A DNA stretch of 29,446 nucleotides from Bacillota bacterium (GCA_023416655.1 JAEZHK010000092.1:1-29446); one strand, 5' to 3'; shown: positions 16,948-25,129, counted from the stretch's first letter. Program-made: numbers and translations. The notes: generated from the sequence alone by a model not told the origin.

Positions 16948-17712
16948 CTAGGATTCCAGCTTCCAGCCGAAATCGTTGTGGTAGATCATGAGCTTGGTCA
17001 TGCCGCCGTCGATGGTGATGTTCTCGCCGTCGATGAACCCGGCGGCGCCGGAGCACAGGTACAGCGCCATCCGCGCGATGTCCTCCGGACGCCCCACGCG
17101 GCCCGCCGGGTGCTGCTTAAGATCGCCCACCGAGTAGGAAGGTACATAGCCCTCCTCGTGCTGGTATGCGCCTGTGTCGATCCAGCCGGGGCTGATAGCG
17201 TTGACCCGGACGCGTCCGGCGAGCGTCGCGCTCATCGCGTGGGTAAGCGCCAGGATGCCGCCTTTCGCGGCGGAATAGCTTTCGGTGTCCGGCTGGGACA
17301 TAAACGCCCGTGTGGAGGCGATGTTGACAATGGCTGCACCCTTTGCAAAGTGCGGCATCAGCAGTTTACTCAGGTAAAACGGCGCGACCACGCCGACCCG
17401 GAGCACCTTCTCAAAGTCCTCGTATCCGCAGCTCTGCAGCCCGCCCAGCGAGAAACAGGCGTTGTTGATGAGCGCGCCGATCTCCCCCGCCGCCGCCGCC
17501 GCCCGGGGAACGAAGTCCTCCAGCATCGCCCTGTCCGAGATATCCCCCGCGAAGAAGCGGAACTGTTCCGGCGAATACCGCGCCTTCAGCATCGCGCCGG
17601 ATGCTTCGTCGGGATCGATGACCAGCGCAAGCCCGCCCTCTCCCACCACCGCTTCCACGATCGCGCGGCCGATCCCGTTCGCGCCGCCGGTGACGATGAA
17701 TGCCTTTTTCAT
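16948..17712 (-). CDS. SDR family NAD(P)-dependent oxidoreductase
   Basis: Classical short-chain dehydrogenase of 254 residues. Cofactor motif TGGANGIG (8-15), an acidic Asp33 after beta-2 (VID) that favours NAD(H), NNAC (83-86), Ser133, and the catalytic YSAAK (Tyr146, Lys150). The C-terminus has ISPGWIDT and FIDGENITIDGGMT. In many SDRs an Asn in the helix after NNA (xNxxxPF) completes the tetrad; here the matching stretch is VGVVAPF, with Gly in that place. ATG start; its AAAGGGGGAG site overlaps the stop codon of the large secreted-protein gene 13 nt upstream, so the two are probably one operon. Substrate cannot be predicted. Confidence 0.9.
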   Translation of the reverse strand: MKKAFIVTGGANGIGRAIVEAVVGEGGLALVIDPDEASGAMLKARYSPEQFRFFAGDISDRAMLEDFVPRAAAAAGEIGALINNACFSLGGLQSCGYEDFEKVLRVGVVAPFYLSKLLMPHFAKGAAIVNIASTRAFMSQPDTESYSAAKGGILALTHAMSATLAGRVRVNAISPGWIDTGAYQHEEGYVPSYSVGDLKQHPAGRVGRPEDIARMALYLCSGAAGFIDGENITIDGGMTKLMIYHNDFGWKLES

Positions 17713-17725
17713 ACATACTCCCCCT

Positions 17726-20700
17726 TTAGTTCACGGTCAGCTTGACAAGCGCCGCGGCGTTTGTCCCATCCATAGCGGTACACCTTATGGTCACGGTCCC
17801 CTTCTTTAAAAGCCGCACCACGCCGGTTTCCGGATCGACGGATGCAACGGTGGGGCTGGAAGACGTCCACCGAACGATGTGCGACGCGGCTTCCGGCTCA
17901 ATGCGCACATCCAGCGCCAACGGTCCTTCATTTCTTGACACATTCAGCCGCGCAGCCGGAGCGCCGCTTCGCAGGATTTCGAGCTTTGTGACCGGCACGG
18001 TGACGGTCATCCGCAGCGTTTCCTCTACGCCGGTGCCATCCAGCGCGCGGCAGGTGATGTTGGCTTTGTCGCCGGGCTTTGAAAGCGCGGTCGCGGTGAC
18101 AACGCCGTTGTCACTGACGTTCAACAGCTTCGGGCTGTCGCTCGACCACGCCACCGCCTGGTCGGCCTGCCCGCCCGGAACAGCCGGAAGGACCTGCGCG
18201 GAAAGCCGGACGCTCCTGCCCTTCGCAACCTGCGCACTGCCCAGAATGTTCACGCCACTGGCCGCGTTTCGGCTGACCACAGTGCCTTTCAACGCGCCAT
18301 TCACGACGAGGCTGCCCAGTACGTAGAGTCGCTTCCCCTTCGCGATGGAGAGCGTCCGCCCCGCGGGCACGAGGCAGTCCTTTCCCAGCGGCACCGTCAT
18401 GTCGCGGGAAATCGAGGCGCTCTGGGCGAGCATCCAGACCTCCCTGCCACTGCCCGATCCGCGTAGGAAGACCGGGGAACCGGACAGCTTGACCTTTCCG
18501 CTCGAAGCGCCGAACCGCGTGCAGAACACGATGCTTGAGGAAATGGTCAAGCCCCTTTCGCCCTTCAGGTCCGGGTCGCCCGCGCTTCCTTTTTCCGCCG
18601 TGGTCAGGGATGACTTGCGCAGCTCGACGCGCGCACCGCTTACGCGCCCGGCCGTCACGCTGCTGCTCTCGATCAGGACATTCCCGTTTTCCGCCTCGAT
18701 GCCGCCGGACACATCGATCCGGCCTCCAAGAATTGAGACGCCTCCGGGGGACCGGATGACGCTTGCGGAGATGTGTGGGCTTCCTGAGATCCTAAGCCTT
18801 CTCTCACTGAGCAGTCCGCCGCTCCACCGGCCGGAGCCGGTCAGTGCCAGGTCCTCTGTGGAATAGATCGCGGCCTCCCCGCCGCCGTAGTCGGCGTTGC
18901 CGCTACTCGACGTGCCTGGGGCCAACGTCACGGTGAGGTTCCGGTTGATCCAGATTCCCTTGCCATGGTATCCGGAAAGCGTCAGCGCATTCTTTTTCGC
19001 GCTCCAGGACCAGCCGTCCCCCGATTGGTCGCCCGCGTTCAATTCCTTCATGGTGAGTTCGCGGTCGCCGATGACCAGATCAGGCAGCAGCTTGTAGCCC
19101 TCAACAAGCTTTCCGCCCTCGATGATCACGCCGGGATAGCGTGGGGCGTAAACCTTGCCCGCGATTTTCACAGTCTTCGCGTTGAACGCGGTGAGCGTTG
19201 TGGATTCCAGGCGCAGGGTCGGCTTCCCACTGATCGCGATGTTTTTCGCGGTCATGGCGCCCAGGTTCGTCTTTATGGAAACGCTGCCGCCCGTCGCCTT
19301 GAGGGTCTTGCCGGACGTGATGCCCGATCCCGTGTTGTCAATCGAAATCGATCCGCCGCTGATGGACACGTCGCCCGCCGCGATGAGGCAATCCCCGAAG
19401 TTTCGGACGGTCAACGCGCCACCCCGGAAGGAGGCCGCACCCAAAGCGCGGATGCCCGCGGGTTGCGAACCGTCCGGGGAGGACAGTGTCAGCCCACCGC
19501 CCGTCAGACTGAGGTTCCCGCACTCCACCGCCGGTCCCCCGCTGTCGCCCGACAATATGACAGCGCCGCCGGACACCGTGAATCCCCCGCCCAAGCTGAT
19601 CTGCGCCGCGCTCACCGTCCCGGATTGGACAACGAAGTCCGCCTTGCCGACGACGCGTGAGGCAGTCAATGACCCGCCGCCTGTGACGACAGCACCCGAT
19701 ACCGTGAGGCCGCCTCGAATCTTGTTCTCGCCTATGAGCGACAGGGTGATCGGGCTGCCAACCGCGCCGACCGCCGGGCCGTCGTATCCGTTCAGCGTCA
19801 GCGTTCTGGTTGCCGCGGCCCATTCCCAGCCGTCGCCTACGAGATCATTCGACAGTTTGGACACACCATAAGGCTGCCCCCCGATCGCGAGGCTCTGCAT
19901 CGCGTTTTCTTTCCGGACGATTACGCCATTTTGGATGACGAGATGGTTGTACGCGCCGGTATACGCCTTCCCGCCGATCACCACCTTGCCGCCGCTCAGC
20001 GCGCCTTCCCCGCCGCTCAGGTCCAGGTTCGCGCCTTTTTCGATGCTGATCGTCCCGGCCCTGCCCGGCGCGTACAGCGCGAACTTCTTCGCCTCGATCT
20101 TGAAGTTTGCGCCCTTCCCGATGGTCAGGCCGCCGCCGGCATTGAGGCCATACTCCCCGCAGTCGCGGATGCTCAGCGTACAGCCCGTGAAGCGCATGTC
20201 CTGCCCGCTCACGGCGGCGGTCTCGGCAACGTCCTTGATGGTTATTTCGCCGCCCGAGGCGGAAAGGCCGCCGCTTATGCCGGTCTCGCAATTCCGGATT
20301 GTGACCGATCCGCCATTTACGACCAGCGAGCCAAACGCCGTTTCCGCGCCCTCGACGGAAATCGACCCGCCACTCAACTTTGTGGAACCCATTGCGGAAA
20401 AGCCGTCGCCCTGTCGGTTTGCATGCACAACCTCGACCTTGCCACCGCTCACTCGGATTTCGCCCTGTTTCGAGTAAAATGCGCGTTTTTTGCCGCGGGC
20501 GCGAACGGTCCCGCCCTCGATATGGATCGTGTCGTTGCAGACGACGGCGTTCTCCGTGTCGTTGATTACGTTCAGCGTGCCGCTGCCCTTCAGGATCAGG
20601 CCGTTGTCGGAGCGAAGCGAACCTTCGTCCGAAGACGTGATGGTATTCACGGAGCTCGATGCCGTGACGACCGTAAGCGCCCCCGATCTCGACGCCTGGA

Positions 20701-21559
20701 TTTTGCCTCCATCGTATCCGTCCAGCGTCAGCGTGGACGTGGCCGCGTTCCAGGTCCAGGTCGTTTTGGTATCGTCTATGGATGCATTGACGATCTTATT
20801 GTCGATGATCAGGACGTCAACCGAACCCTTCGTTGCCAATTGGGCGGCGACGATCTTCAGCTTCACATCGACGCATTTATCGTTTTCAAACAGGAACTTG
20901 AGAATGTGATCCCCTTCGCCCAGCGAATCAATCGCCTCCTGAGGAATCGTGACGACGCCGTCCGCGTAAGCGGATTCAAAACCGTCGATCCCAATGAAGG
21001 GCGCGCCGTGCGGCGTGATCGAAAACGTAAGCGGCTCGAGGCTGCCCAGCATGTATACCGCTACCGCGGGCGACACCTGACAGGCTCCGGCGGGCGCATC
21101 CTCCGTCGGTGTTGGCGTTTCGGAAGGGATGATGGTTGGCGATTGCGCAGGCGCGTCTGAAGGTGCATCGGCAGGTGCCTCAGAAGATGTCGGCGTCGGC
21201 ATGGGGGTTGGCGATTCAGAGTTTGATTCGGACGGTGACAGCGTAGGCTCGGGCGAGGCTTCAGCCCCGGGCGTTTCCTGCGCGGGGCTTTCGGTGTGCG
21301 CTTCGGGCATTTCCGTCTGCGTGGGGACTTCTTCGGAAGGCGGCGGCGCGTCCGAAGCCTTCGCCTCCGGCGCACCGTCGGGCTGTTGGGCAGGTTCAGC
21401 ATCCGCTTGGCCGGACTCGCTTTTCGGCGCGCCGTCTGCCTGCGCTTCCGCCAAAGCGCTCTCCATCAAGGCAGTATGAATGGGGTCTGCCGAAAGGCCG
21501 GTCGTCCACAGCGCCATCGAAAGCATGAAAGCGATGAAAAGAGCAAGCCTTTTACGCAT
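17726..21559 (-). CDS. large secreted repeat protein with beta-helix modules and Big_2 domains
   Basis: 1277 residues. Signal peptide about 1-24 (RKRLALFIAFMLSMALWTTGLSA). Residues about 40-158 form a Pro/Glu/Ser/Ala/Thr-rich low-complexity stalk. Then come three long modules, each opened by a W-x-W...LTL-x-GY-x-G motif (at 268-284, 578-594 and 850-866) and followed by short Gly-rich strands such as SGGKVEV, SGGSISV, NGGSVTI and SGGEITI that read as parallel beta-helix rungs, similar in style to Cthe_2159-type carbohydrate-binding helices. Two Big_2-type Ig-like domains end the protein (about 1095-1187 and 1188-1277, WTSSSPTVASVDPETGVV). No LPXTG, SLH or C-terminal anchor is seen, so it is released or held non-covalently. 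Start ATG 21559: GGGAG lies about 10 nt upstream and it begins the signal peptide; the frame stays open to 21955 without support. Likely a surface adhesin or glycan-binding protein; ligand unknown. Confidence 0.85.
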   Translation of the reverse strand: MRKRLALFIAFMLSMALWTTGLSADPIHTALMESALAEAQADGAPKSESGQADAEPAQQPDGAPEAKASDAPPPSEEVPTQTEMPEAHTESPAQETPGAEASPEPTLSPSESNSESPTPMPTPTSSEAPADAPSDAPAQSPTIIPSETPTPTEDAPAGACQVSPAVAVYMLGSLEPLTFSITPHGAPFIGIDGFESAYADGVVTIPQEAIDSLGEGDHILKFLFENDKCVDVKLKIVAAQLATKGSVDVLIIDNKIVNASIDDTKTTWTWNAATSTLTLDGYDGGKIQASRSGALTVVTASSSVNTITSSDEGSLRSDNGLILKGSGTLNVINDTENAVVCNDTIHIEGGTVRARGKKRAFYSKQGEIRVSGGKVEVVHANRQGDGFSAMGSTKLSGGSISVEGAETAFGSLVVNGGSVTIRNCETGISGGLSASGGEITIKDVAETAAVSGQDMRFTGCTLSIRDCGEYGLNAGGGLTIGKGANFKIEAKKFALYAPGRAGTISIEKGANLDLSGGEGALSGGKVVIGGKAYTGAYNHLVIQNGVIVRKENAMQSLAIGGQPYGVSKLSNDLVGDGWEWAAATRTLTLNGYDGPAVGAVGSPITLSLIGENKIRGGLTVSGAVVTGGGSLTASRVVGKADFVVQSGTVSAAQISLGGGFTVSGGAVILSGDSGGPAVECGNLSLTGGGLTLSSPDGSQPAGIRALGAASFRGGALTVRNFGDCLIAAGDVSISGGSISIDNTGSGITSGKTLKATGGSVSIKTNLGAMTAKNIAISGKPTLRLESTTLTAFNAKTVKIAGKVYAPRYPGVIIEGGKLVEGYKLLPDLVIGDRELTMKELNAGDQSGDGWSWSAKKNALTLSGYHGKGIWINRNLTVTLAPGTSSSGNADYGGGEAAIYSTEDLALTGSGRWSGGLLSERRLRISGSPHISASVIRSPGGVSILGGRIDVSGGIEAENGNVLIESSSVTAGRVSGARVELRKSSLTTAEKGSAGDPDLKGERGLTISSSIVFCTRFGASSGKVKLSGSPVFLRGSGSGREVWMLAQSASISRDMTVPLGKDCLVPAGRTLSIAKGKRLYVLGSLVVNGALKGTVVSRNAASGVNILGSAQVAKGRSVRLSAQVLPAVPGGQADQAVAWSSDSPKLLNVSDNGVVTATALSKPGDKANITCRALDGTGVEETLRMTVTVPVTKLEILRSGAPAARLNVSRNEGPLALDVRIEPEAASHIVRWTSSSPTVASVDPETGVVRLLKKGTVTIRCTAMDGTNAAALVKLTVN

Positions 21560-21645
21560 CTTACGAGCACTCCCGTTCCTTTGTACTTCACGTTGCGCAA
21601 TGGGCATGGCGGCATTGCGAAGGATCCCTCGAACCGTCTTTTTCA

Positions 21646-21654
21646 AGTATACCA
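21646..21654 (-). promoter_or_regulatory. extended -10 promoter of the large secreted protein
   Basis: Minus strand TGGTATACT: extended -10 with TATACT; the -35 region is poor. Leader about 80 nt. The surrounding 16 nt (GTTTATGGTATACTTG) match the promoter region of the VanW-family gene at 15 positions. Confidence 0.45.
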
Positions 21655-21729
21655 TAAACAGGAAAGCCTTTGCACAATATTCCAACGGACGACGCATGGA
21701 TTTTCGGAACGCTTTCAAAAGACGGGTTT

Positions 21730-21759
21730 GTATATCGCGCGCGGCTGAGGGAACGATAA
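21730..21759 (+). promoter_or_regulatory. candidate forespore promoter of tlp
   Basis: GTATA (21730-21734), 15 bp, GGAACGATAA (21750-21759). The -35 fits GYWTA fully and the -10 fits the sigma-F form GGnRAnAHTR at 8 of 10 positions. Same architecture as before spoIVB. Start predicted near 21766, leaving about 17 nt with the GGAGG site. Confidence 0.4.
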
Positions 21760-21782
21760 AGCAACGAAAAGGAGGAATGAGC

Positions 21783-22013
21783 GTGAAAGCCAAACCCGAC
21801 GACCGAAGGGACAACGTCAAAAAGATCCAGCGGAACATCAACCGGACGATCCAGAACATGGAAGCGGCGGACGAGATGATTGCAAAGACGGACGATCCGA
21901 AGACGAAACAGGCGCTCGCCGCGAAAAACGAGCGCCGCCGCGCGGGCCTTGACAATATGCGCGGCGAGATCCGGGACGAGGCCGAGCATCAGAAGACCGA
22001 ACCCAGAAAATAA
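21783..22013 (+). CDS. tlp: small acid-soluble spore protein Tlp
   Basis: 76-residue, highly charged helical protein: KPDDRRDNVKKIQRNINRT, then NMEAADEMIAKTDDPKTKQALAAKNERRR and a terminal NMRGEIRDEAEHQ. This matches Tlp, a minor spore-core protein of Bacillus and clostridia made in the forespore under sigma-G (the 'thioredoxin-like' name is historical). Usual Tlp length is 70-85. GTG 21783 is the start: GGAGG ends 7 nt upstream, whereas ATG 21777 overlaps that site. It is a monocistronic plus-strand gene divergent from the large secreted protein, with a forespore-like promoter before it and a hairpin right after it. Confidence 0.88.
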   Translation: MKAKPDDRRDNVKKIQRNINRTIQNMEAADEMIAKTDDPKTKQALAAKNERRRAGLDNMRGEIRDEAEHQKTEPRK

Positions 22014-22018
22014 TCAAA

Positions 22019-22048
22019 CCCCCTTCGCTGCTTCGACGGCGAAGGGGG
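22019..22048 (+). terminator. hairpin after tlp
   Basis: Perfect 10-bp stem CCCCCTTCGC / GCGAAGGGGG with a 10-nt loop, 5 nt past the tlp stop. No U-run follows directly; a smaller hairpin CCGGC-GACAT-GCCGG with TATTCTTTTT tail follows at 22126-22150 and may complete termination. Confidence 0.6.
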
Positions 22049-22053
22049 CCTGC

Positions 22054-22169
22054 TTAACATCTCATGGCTCACTCAGTCTACCATCGTGGTTATTCAACGC
22101 TCGCTTGTGGAAATCCTGTACGGCTCCGGCGACATGCCGGTATTCTTTTTGAAGGACAGCGAGAAGTGA
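22054..22169 (+). pseudogene. possible gene remnant downstream of tlp
   Basis: An open stretch in the tlp frame (after its stop) reads STIVVIQRSLVEILYGSG then DMPVFFLKDSEK and stops at 22167-22169. It looks protein-like but has no ribosome-binding site and only a weak GTG (22086) or a late ATG as start. It may be the tail of a decayed gene or chance. No family recognised. Confidence 0.2.
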
Positions 22170-22255
22170 GAATTATTTATAAAATCCACCCGACGCGAAC
22201 CGGACGGCCCCAGACAAGGAGGCAGCGGCATGGCCGGGCGGGTGAAATTCATCCA

Positions 22256-23047
22256 TCAGGCTTTTGCAGCTTCGCGCGAGAAGCGGATGTAGTCCATGCA
22301 GAATTCGTCTTCGCCATTCAGCGCCAGCGCGGCCATGAGGGTGGCTTTGATCGCGGGCGACGTGATGTCCAGGATCGCGCTGTCCAGCCCCTCGGCGATC
22401 GCCATGGCGAGGAAGGTGGCCGCCACCTGCGTGCGCCCCGGCAGGCCGAAGGACACGTTGGAGATGCCGCCGGTCAGGTGAACCAATGGGTGGGCCGAGC
22501 GTATCATGCGGATCGCGTCCAGCGCGTCACGCGACTTCTCGTCCCCGGCGGACAGTGCCTCCACGATGCAGTCGATGTAGATGTCCTCTTCCCGAACGCC
22601 CGCGTAGGTCAAACGTGCGATCAATTCCTCCGCGATGTCCGCCCGCTCCCGCGCGCCCTCCGGCATGCGCTTTTTCATCGGCAGCGCGACAATGCCCGCT
22701 TTCATTTCGGCCGCGGCGGGCAGGACTTCGTCGATCCGCTCGCAGGCGGTGACGGAATTGAAGATCAGCGGCCTGCCCTTCACCGCCTCCGCCGCGCTCA
22801 AAAGCACCTTCGCGTTCGGCGAATCGAGCGCGATCCCGCAGCCGGTATGCTCCAGCGCGAGTTCGACCAGGTGGGTGAGCATGGGGAGTTCCTCTTCCCC
22901 GAGCAGCGCGGCGTTCAGGTCCAGAAAGTCCGCGCCCGCGTCCTGCTGCGCCTTCATGAGCCGGATGACCGCCTGGTCGTCTCGCTCCTTCAGCTTCTTC
23001 AACGTGGACGGAATGGAGCTGTTGAGCTTTTCCCCGATGATGACCAT
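22256..23047 (-). CDS. methyltetrahydrofolate methyltransferase (pterin-binding domain) protein
   Basis: 263-residue TIM-barrel of the pterin-binding family, the size of the MetH methyl-THF domain and of AcsE/MtgA-type proteins. Family landmarks: IIGEKLNSS at the start, GADFLDLNAALL, GIALDSPN (usual LDS-x-N), PLIFNSVTACERIDEVL, YIDCIVEALS, and TGGISNVSFGLPGR. It should bind 5-methyl-THF and pass the methyl group to a cobalamin protein; no B12-binding domain is encoded in this window. ATG 23047 lies 1 nt after the stop of the upstream fusion gene, so they are translationally coupled. No U-run terminator was seen downstream. Role in methionine synthesis is inferred from the partner; a role in demethylation or one-carbon oxidation is an alternative. 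Confidence 0.86.
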   Translation of the reverse strand: MVIIGEKLNSSIPSTLKKLKERDDQAVIRLMKAQQDAGADFLDLNAALLGEEELPMLTHLVELALEHTGCGIALDSPNAKVLLSAAEAVKGRPLIFNSVTACERIDEVLPAAAEMKAGIVALPMKKRMPEGARERADIAEELIARLTYAGVREEDIYIDCIVEALSAGDEKSRDALDAIRMIRSAHPLVHLTGGISNVSFGLPGRTQVAATFLAMAIAEGLDSAILDITSPAIKATLMAALALNGEDEFCMDYIRFSREAAKA

Positions 23048-23048
23048 T

Positions 23049-24821
23049 TCAGGTTCCCCCTTTGACCATTTTGAGCAGCGCCTCCGCCAGGTCCACGCGC
23101 TTCAGCGGCGTCATCAGGCTGAAACCGGCGCAGAAGGGCCGCGCTTCCCCGATCAGTTCGCTTGAGAAGGCGAGCGTGCGCGCGGTCACAACATCCCTTG
23201 GCTGGCCCTCGAGGCTGTCGACGAAATCCTTTGGGATCGAGACCCCCGGCACCTCGCTGTTTAAGAACACGGCGTTTTTGTAACTCGCCACCGGCATGAT
23301 GCCCGCAATCACCGGCGCGCCCAGCGCCTCCCGGGCGCGGCGAAGGTTTTTGACGCCCTCGGGGCTGAAGATCGACTGGGTGATGAAGCCGCCAGCGCCC
23401 CGGTCGAGCTTCTTCTCCGCGCGCCTGAGCTCCGCGTCGAAATTCTGCGCGCTGACGTTGAGCGCGGCCAGGATGAACAGCGGCGCGCTCTGCAGCGGAC
23501 CCTGATTCATACCCCGGATGAAGTCGATCAGCGTGTAGGAGTTGAAATTGAACACGCCCTTGTCGGCGGCGGCGGTCTCGTCCGGTCCGTGGGCCGCGCC
23601 GGGGATCGGGTCCCCGGTGACCGCCAGCGCGCCGCGCACCCCCAGCGCGTGGGCGGCCAGCAGCGCGCCGCGCATGGCGATGCGGTTGCGATCGCGGCAG
23701 GTCAGGTGTGGGATCGCGTCGACGCCCGTCTCCCGGATCGCGAGCGCCGCCATCATGAGGCTGTCCGCCCTCGCGCGCGCCAGCGGCGAATCCGCCAGTG
23801 TCAGTGCGTCCGTGCCCGCGCGCTTCAGGCGCCGCGCCGCCTCCAGCAGATGACCGGTGTCGGCATCCACCGGCGGATCGACTTCCACCAGCGCCACGGG
23901 CCCGCGGGAGAGTTTTTCCGCGAGCGGGCTGATCACGACCGGAGAATCCGTCTTCTCTGGCGTTCGCGCTTCGGCGGGGATGGAAAGCGTCGCGCCTTCG
24001 CAGCGGGCGACCGCGCGACGGATGTGCTCCGGCGTGGTGCCGCAGCAGCCGCCCAGCACGCGCACGCCCAGCCGCTTCATCTCCAAAAGCTTCTCGGCGA
24101 AGTAGCCGGGGTTGTCCTCGTACAGAAGCCGCCCGTTAACCCGCGCCGGGTAGCCCGCGTTGGGCATGGCCAGGATGTCTCCACGGGACAGGTCGAGTTT
24201 TTTGATCAGGCCCAGCATGTGAGCGGGGCCGGAGACGCAGTTGAGCCCTGTGAAATCCACGCCCTCCGCTCGGGCCGCCCGGATGAGGTCGCGGTAGAAA
24301 AGCCCAGCGCCGGTGTAGCCGTCCTGAGAGGCGGCGAAGGACACCGCGACCACCGCGCCCGGAACCTGCCCGCGAATCCATCGGATGGCCGGAACCAGCG
24401 GATCGAATTCGTCCATCGTCTCAAACAGGAAGCGTGTTAGCCCCAACCGGGCAAAGGCCTGCGCGAGGAAGAGATAATCTTCGGCCGCGTCCCGGTCGGC
24501 GGAAGCGACGGGTCCCATGTCGCCAAACACCTGCGCCCGGTCGCCCGCCGCCTCTACCGCCAGCCGGACACCCGCCGCGAGCACCCTTTCGAGCGTATCC
24601 GCGGCCATCGTGCCAAGGCTCGCCGCAAACGTGTTGGTTTTGACGGCGTTCGCGCCCGCCTCCACGTAGGCACGGTGGATCTCACAGACCAACGAAGGAT
24701 CGGAGAGGTTCGCCATCTCGCAGGGCTGGCGGACGCCGGTCAACGCGCGGTAGTAGGTGCCAAATGCGCCGTCAAAGAAAGTTACGTCGATGGGGATCCC
24801 CTCCGAAAAAGCATATTGCAT
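23049..24821 (-). CDS. bifunctional homocysteine S-methyltransferase / methylenetetrahydrofolate reductase
   Basis: 590 residues in two enzymes. Residues about 12-290 are a homocysteine S-methyltransferase barrel (FFDGAFGTYYRALTG; zinc cysteines 195 in GLNCVSGP and 259-260 in GGCCGTTPEH). Residues about 310-590 are a FAD-dependent methylene-THF reductase (LVEVDPP, IPHLTCRDRNR, GVRGALAVTGDPIPG, FITQSIFSPEGVKNLRRA). The same fusion is known from Firmicutes (B. subtilis YitJ). Together it reduces methylene-THF to methyl-THF and methylates homocysteine. The start is uncertain: ATG 24821 is the first possible codon, but a strong promoter puts the transcript start at about 24818, and the only good ribosome site (GGAGGGG, 24798-24804) precedes an ATC codon at 24791. 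Confidence 0.9.
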   Translation of the reverse strand: MQYAFSEGIPIDVTFFDGAFGTYYRALTGVRQPCEMANLSDPSLVCEIHRAYVEAGANAVKTNTFAASLGTMAADTLERVLAAGVRLAVEAAGDRAQVFGDMGPVASADRDAAEDYLFLAQAFARLGLTRFLFETMDEFDPLVPAIRWIRGQVPGAVVAVSFAASQDGYTGAGLFYRDLIRAARAEGVDFTGLNCVSGPAHMLGLIKKLDLSRGDILAMPNAGYPARVNGRLLYEDNPGYFAEKLLEMKRLGVRVLGGCCGTTPEHIRRAVARCEGATLSIPAEARTPEKTDSPVVISPLAEKLSRGPVALVEVDPPVDADTGHLLEAARRLKRAGTDALTLADSPLARARADSLMMAALAIRETGVDAIPHLTCRDRNRIAMRGALLAAHALGVRGALAVTGDPIPGAAHGPDETAAADKGVFNFNSYTLIDFIRGMNQGPLQSAPLFILAALNVSAQNFDAELRRAEKKLDRGAGGFITQSIFSPEGVKNLRRAREALGAPVIAGIMPVASYKNAVFLNSEVPGVSIPKDFVDSLEGQPRDVVTARTLAFSSELIGEARPFCAGFSLMTPLKRVDLAEALLKMVKGGT

Positions 24822-24824
24822 CTT

Positions 24825-24853
24825 TTATAATGCATGCGGCCGCGCCCTGTCAA
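24825..24853 (-). promoter_or_regulatory. strong sigma-A promoter overlapping a GC-rich dyad
   Basis: Minus strand: TTGACA (24848-24853, 6/6), 17 bp, TTATAA (24825-24830), or TATAAA with 18 bp. Predicted start near 24817-24818. The -35 lies in the 8-nt loop of a 9-bp perfect inverted repeat, CGGCCGCGC (24837-24845) / GCGCGGCCG (24854-24862), which may be an operator. Confidence 0.65.
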
Positions 24854-24875
24854 GCGCGGCCGTGCAAAATACGTG

Positions 24876-24905
24876 GCGTTGAAAACCACAATGGTTTTTC
24901 AACGC
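24876..24905. repeat. inverted repeat upstream of the methyltransferase operon
   Basis: GCGTTGAAAACCA (24876-24888) pairs with TGGTTTTTCAACGC (24892-24905) apart from one extra T; loop CAA. AT-rich core with GC ends. Lies 23 bp upstream of the -35 element; operator or leftover terminator. Confidence 0.4.
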
Positions 24906-25036
24906 GTTGGGAGAGATCTGCGTGAGCCAACATCTGTTGCATCCAGTCTGCCGAAGCTGAAGAGTTCCACTCCCTTCAGGTCGTACACCGCGACGCGCTG
25001 CGCGTCGGCGTTTTCCGCGCCGTAACCCGCGACATA
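24899..25036 (-). pseudogene. possible remnant of a beta-propeller-like gene
   Basis: In the 308-nt gap between nupO-like and methyltransferase genes, one minus frame is open for 45 codons with a protein-like sequence: YVAGYGAENADAQRVAVY then DLKGVELFSFGRLDATDVG. It is preceded by a stop, has no start codon, and ends at a TGA inside the inverted repeat. The AVYDLKGVELFSF pattern resembles a propeller blade. Could be chance. Confidence 0.25.
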
Positions 25037-25075
25037 TCATAGGCGGTTCCCCGCAACGCGACCAGCGTCAATTTC

Positions 25076-25109
25076 AAAAAAAAGAGCGGACAGGGTTCAA
25101 CCTGCCCGC
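25076..25109 (-). terminator. terminator of the nucleoside ABC transporter operon
   Basis: Minus strand: GCGGGCAGG, loop TTGAAC, CCTGTCCGC (one G-U pair), then TC and an eight-residue U-run. About 20 nt after the ATPase stop codon. Confidence 0.85.
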
Positions 25110-25129
25110 CTTGCTTTGGAATCAGGGGT

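Noticed and set aside
22230..22292. 20-codon plus-strand frame with a perfect AAGGAGG site 7 nt before its ATG
   Set aside because: It overlaps the end of the pterin-binding gene on the other strand, has no promoter and no recognisable sequence; too short to support.
24825..25129. SAM riboswitch or T-box upstream of the homocysteine methyltransferase
   Set aside because: The promoter lies directly at the gene start, leaving no leader; the inverted repeats there do not form a riboswitch-like multi-stem layout.
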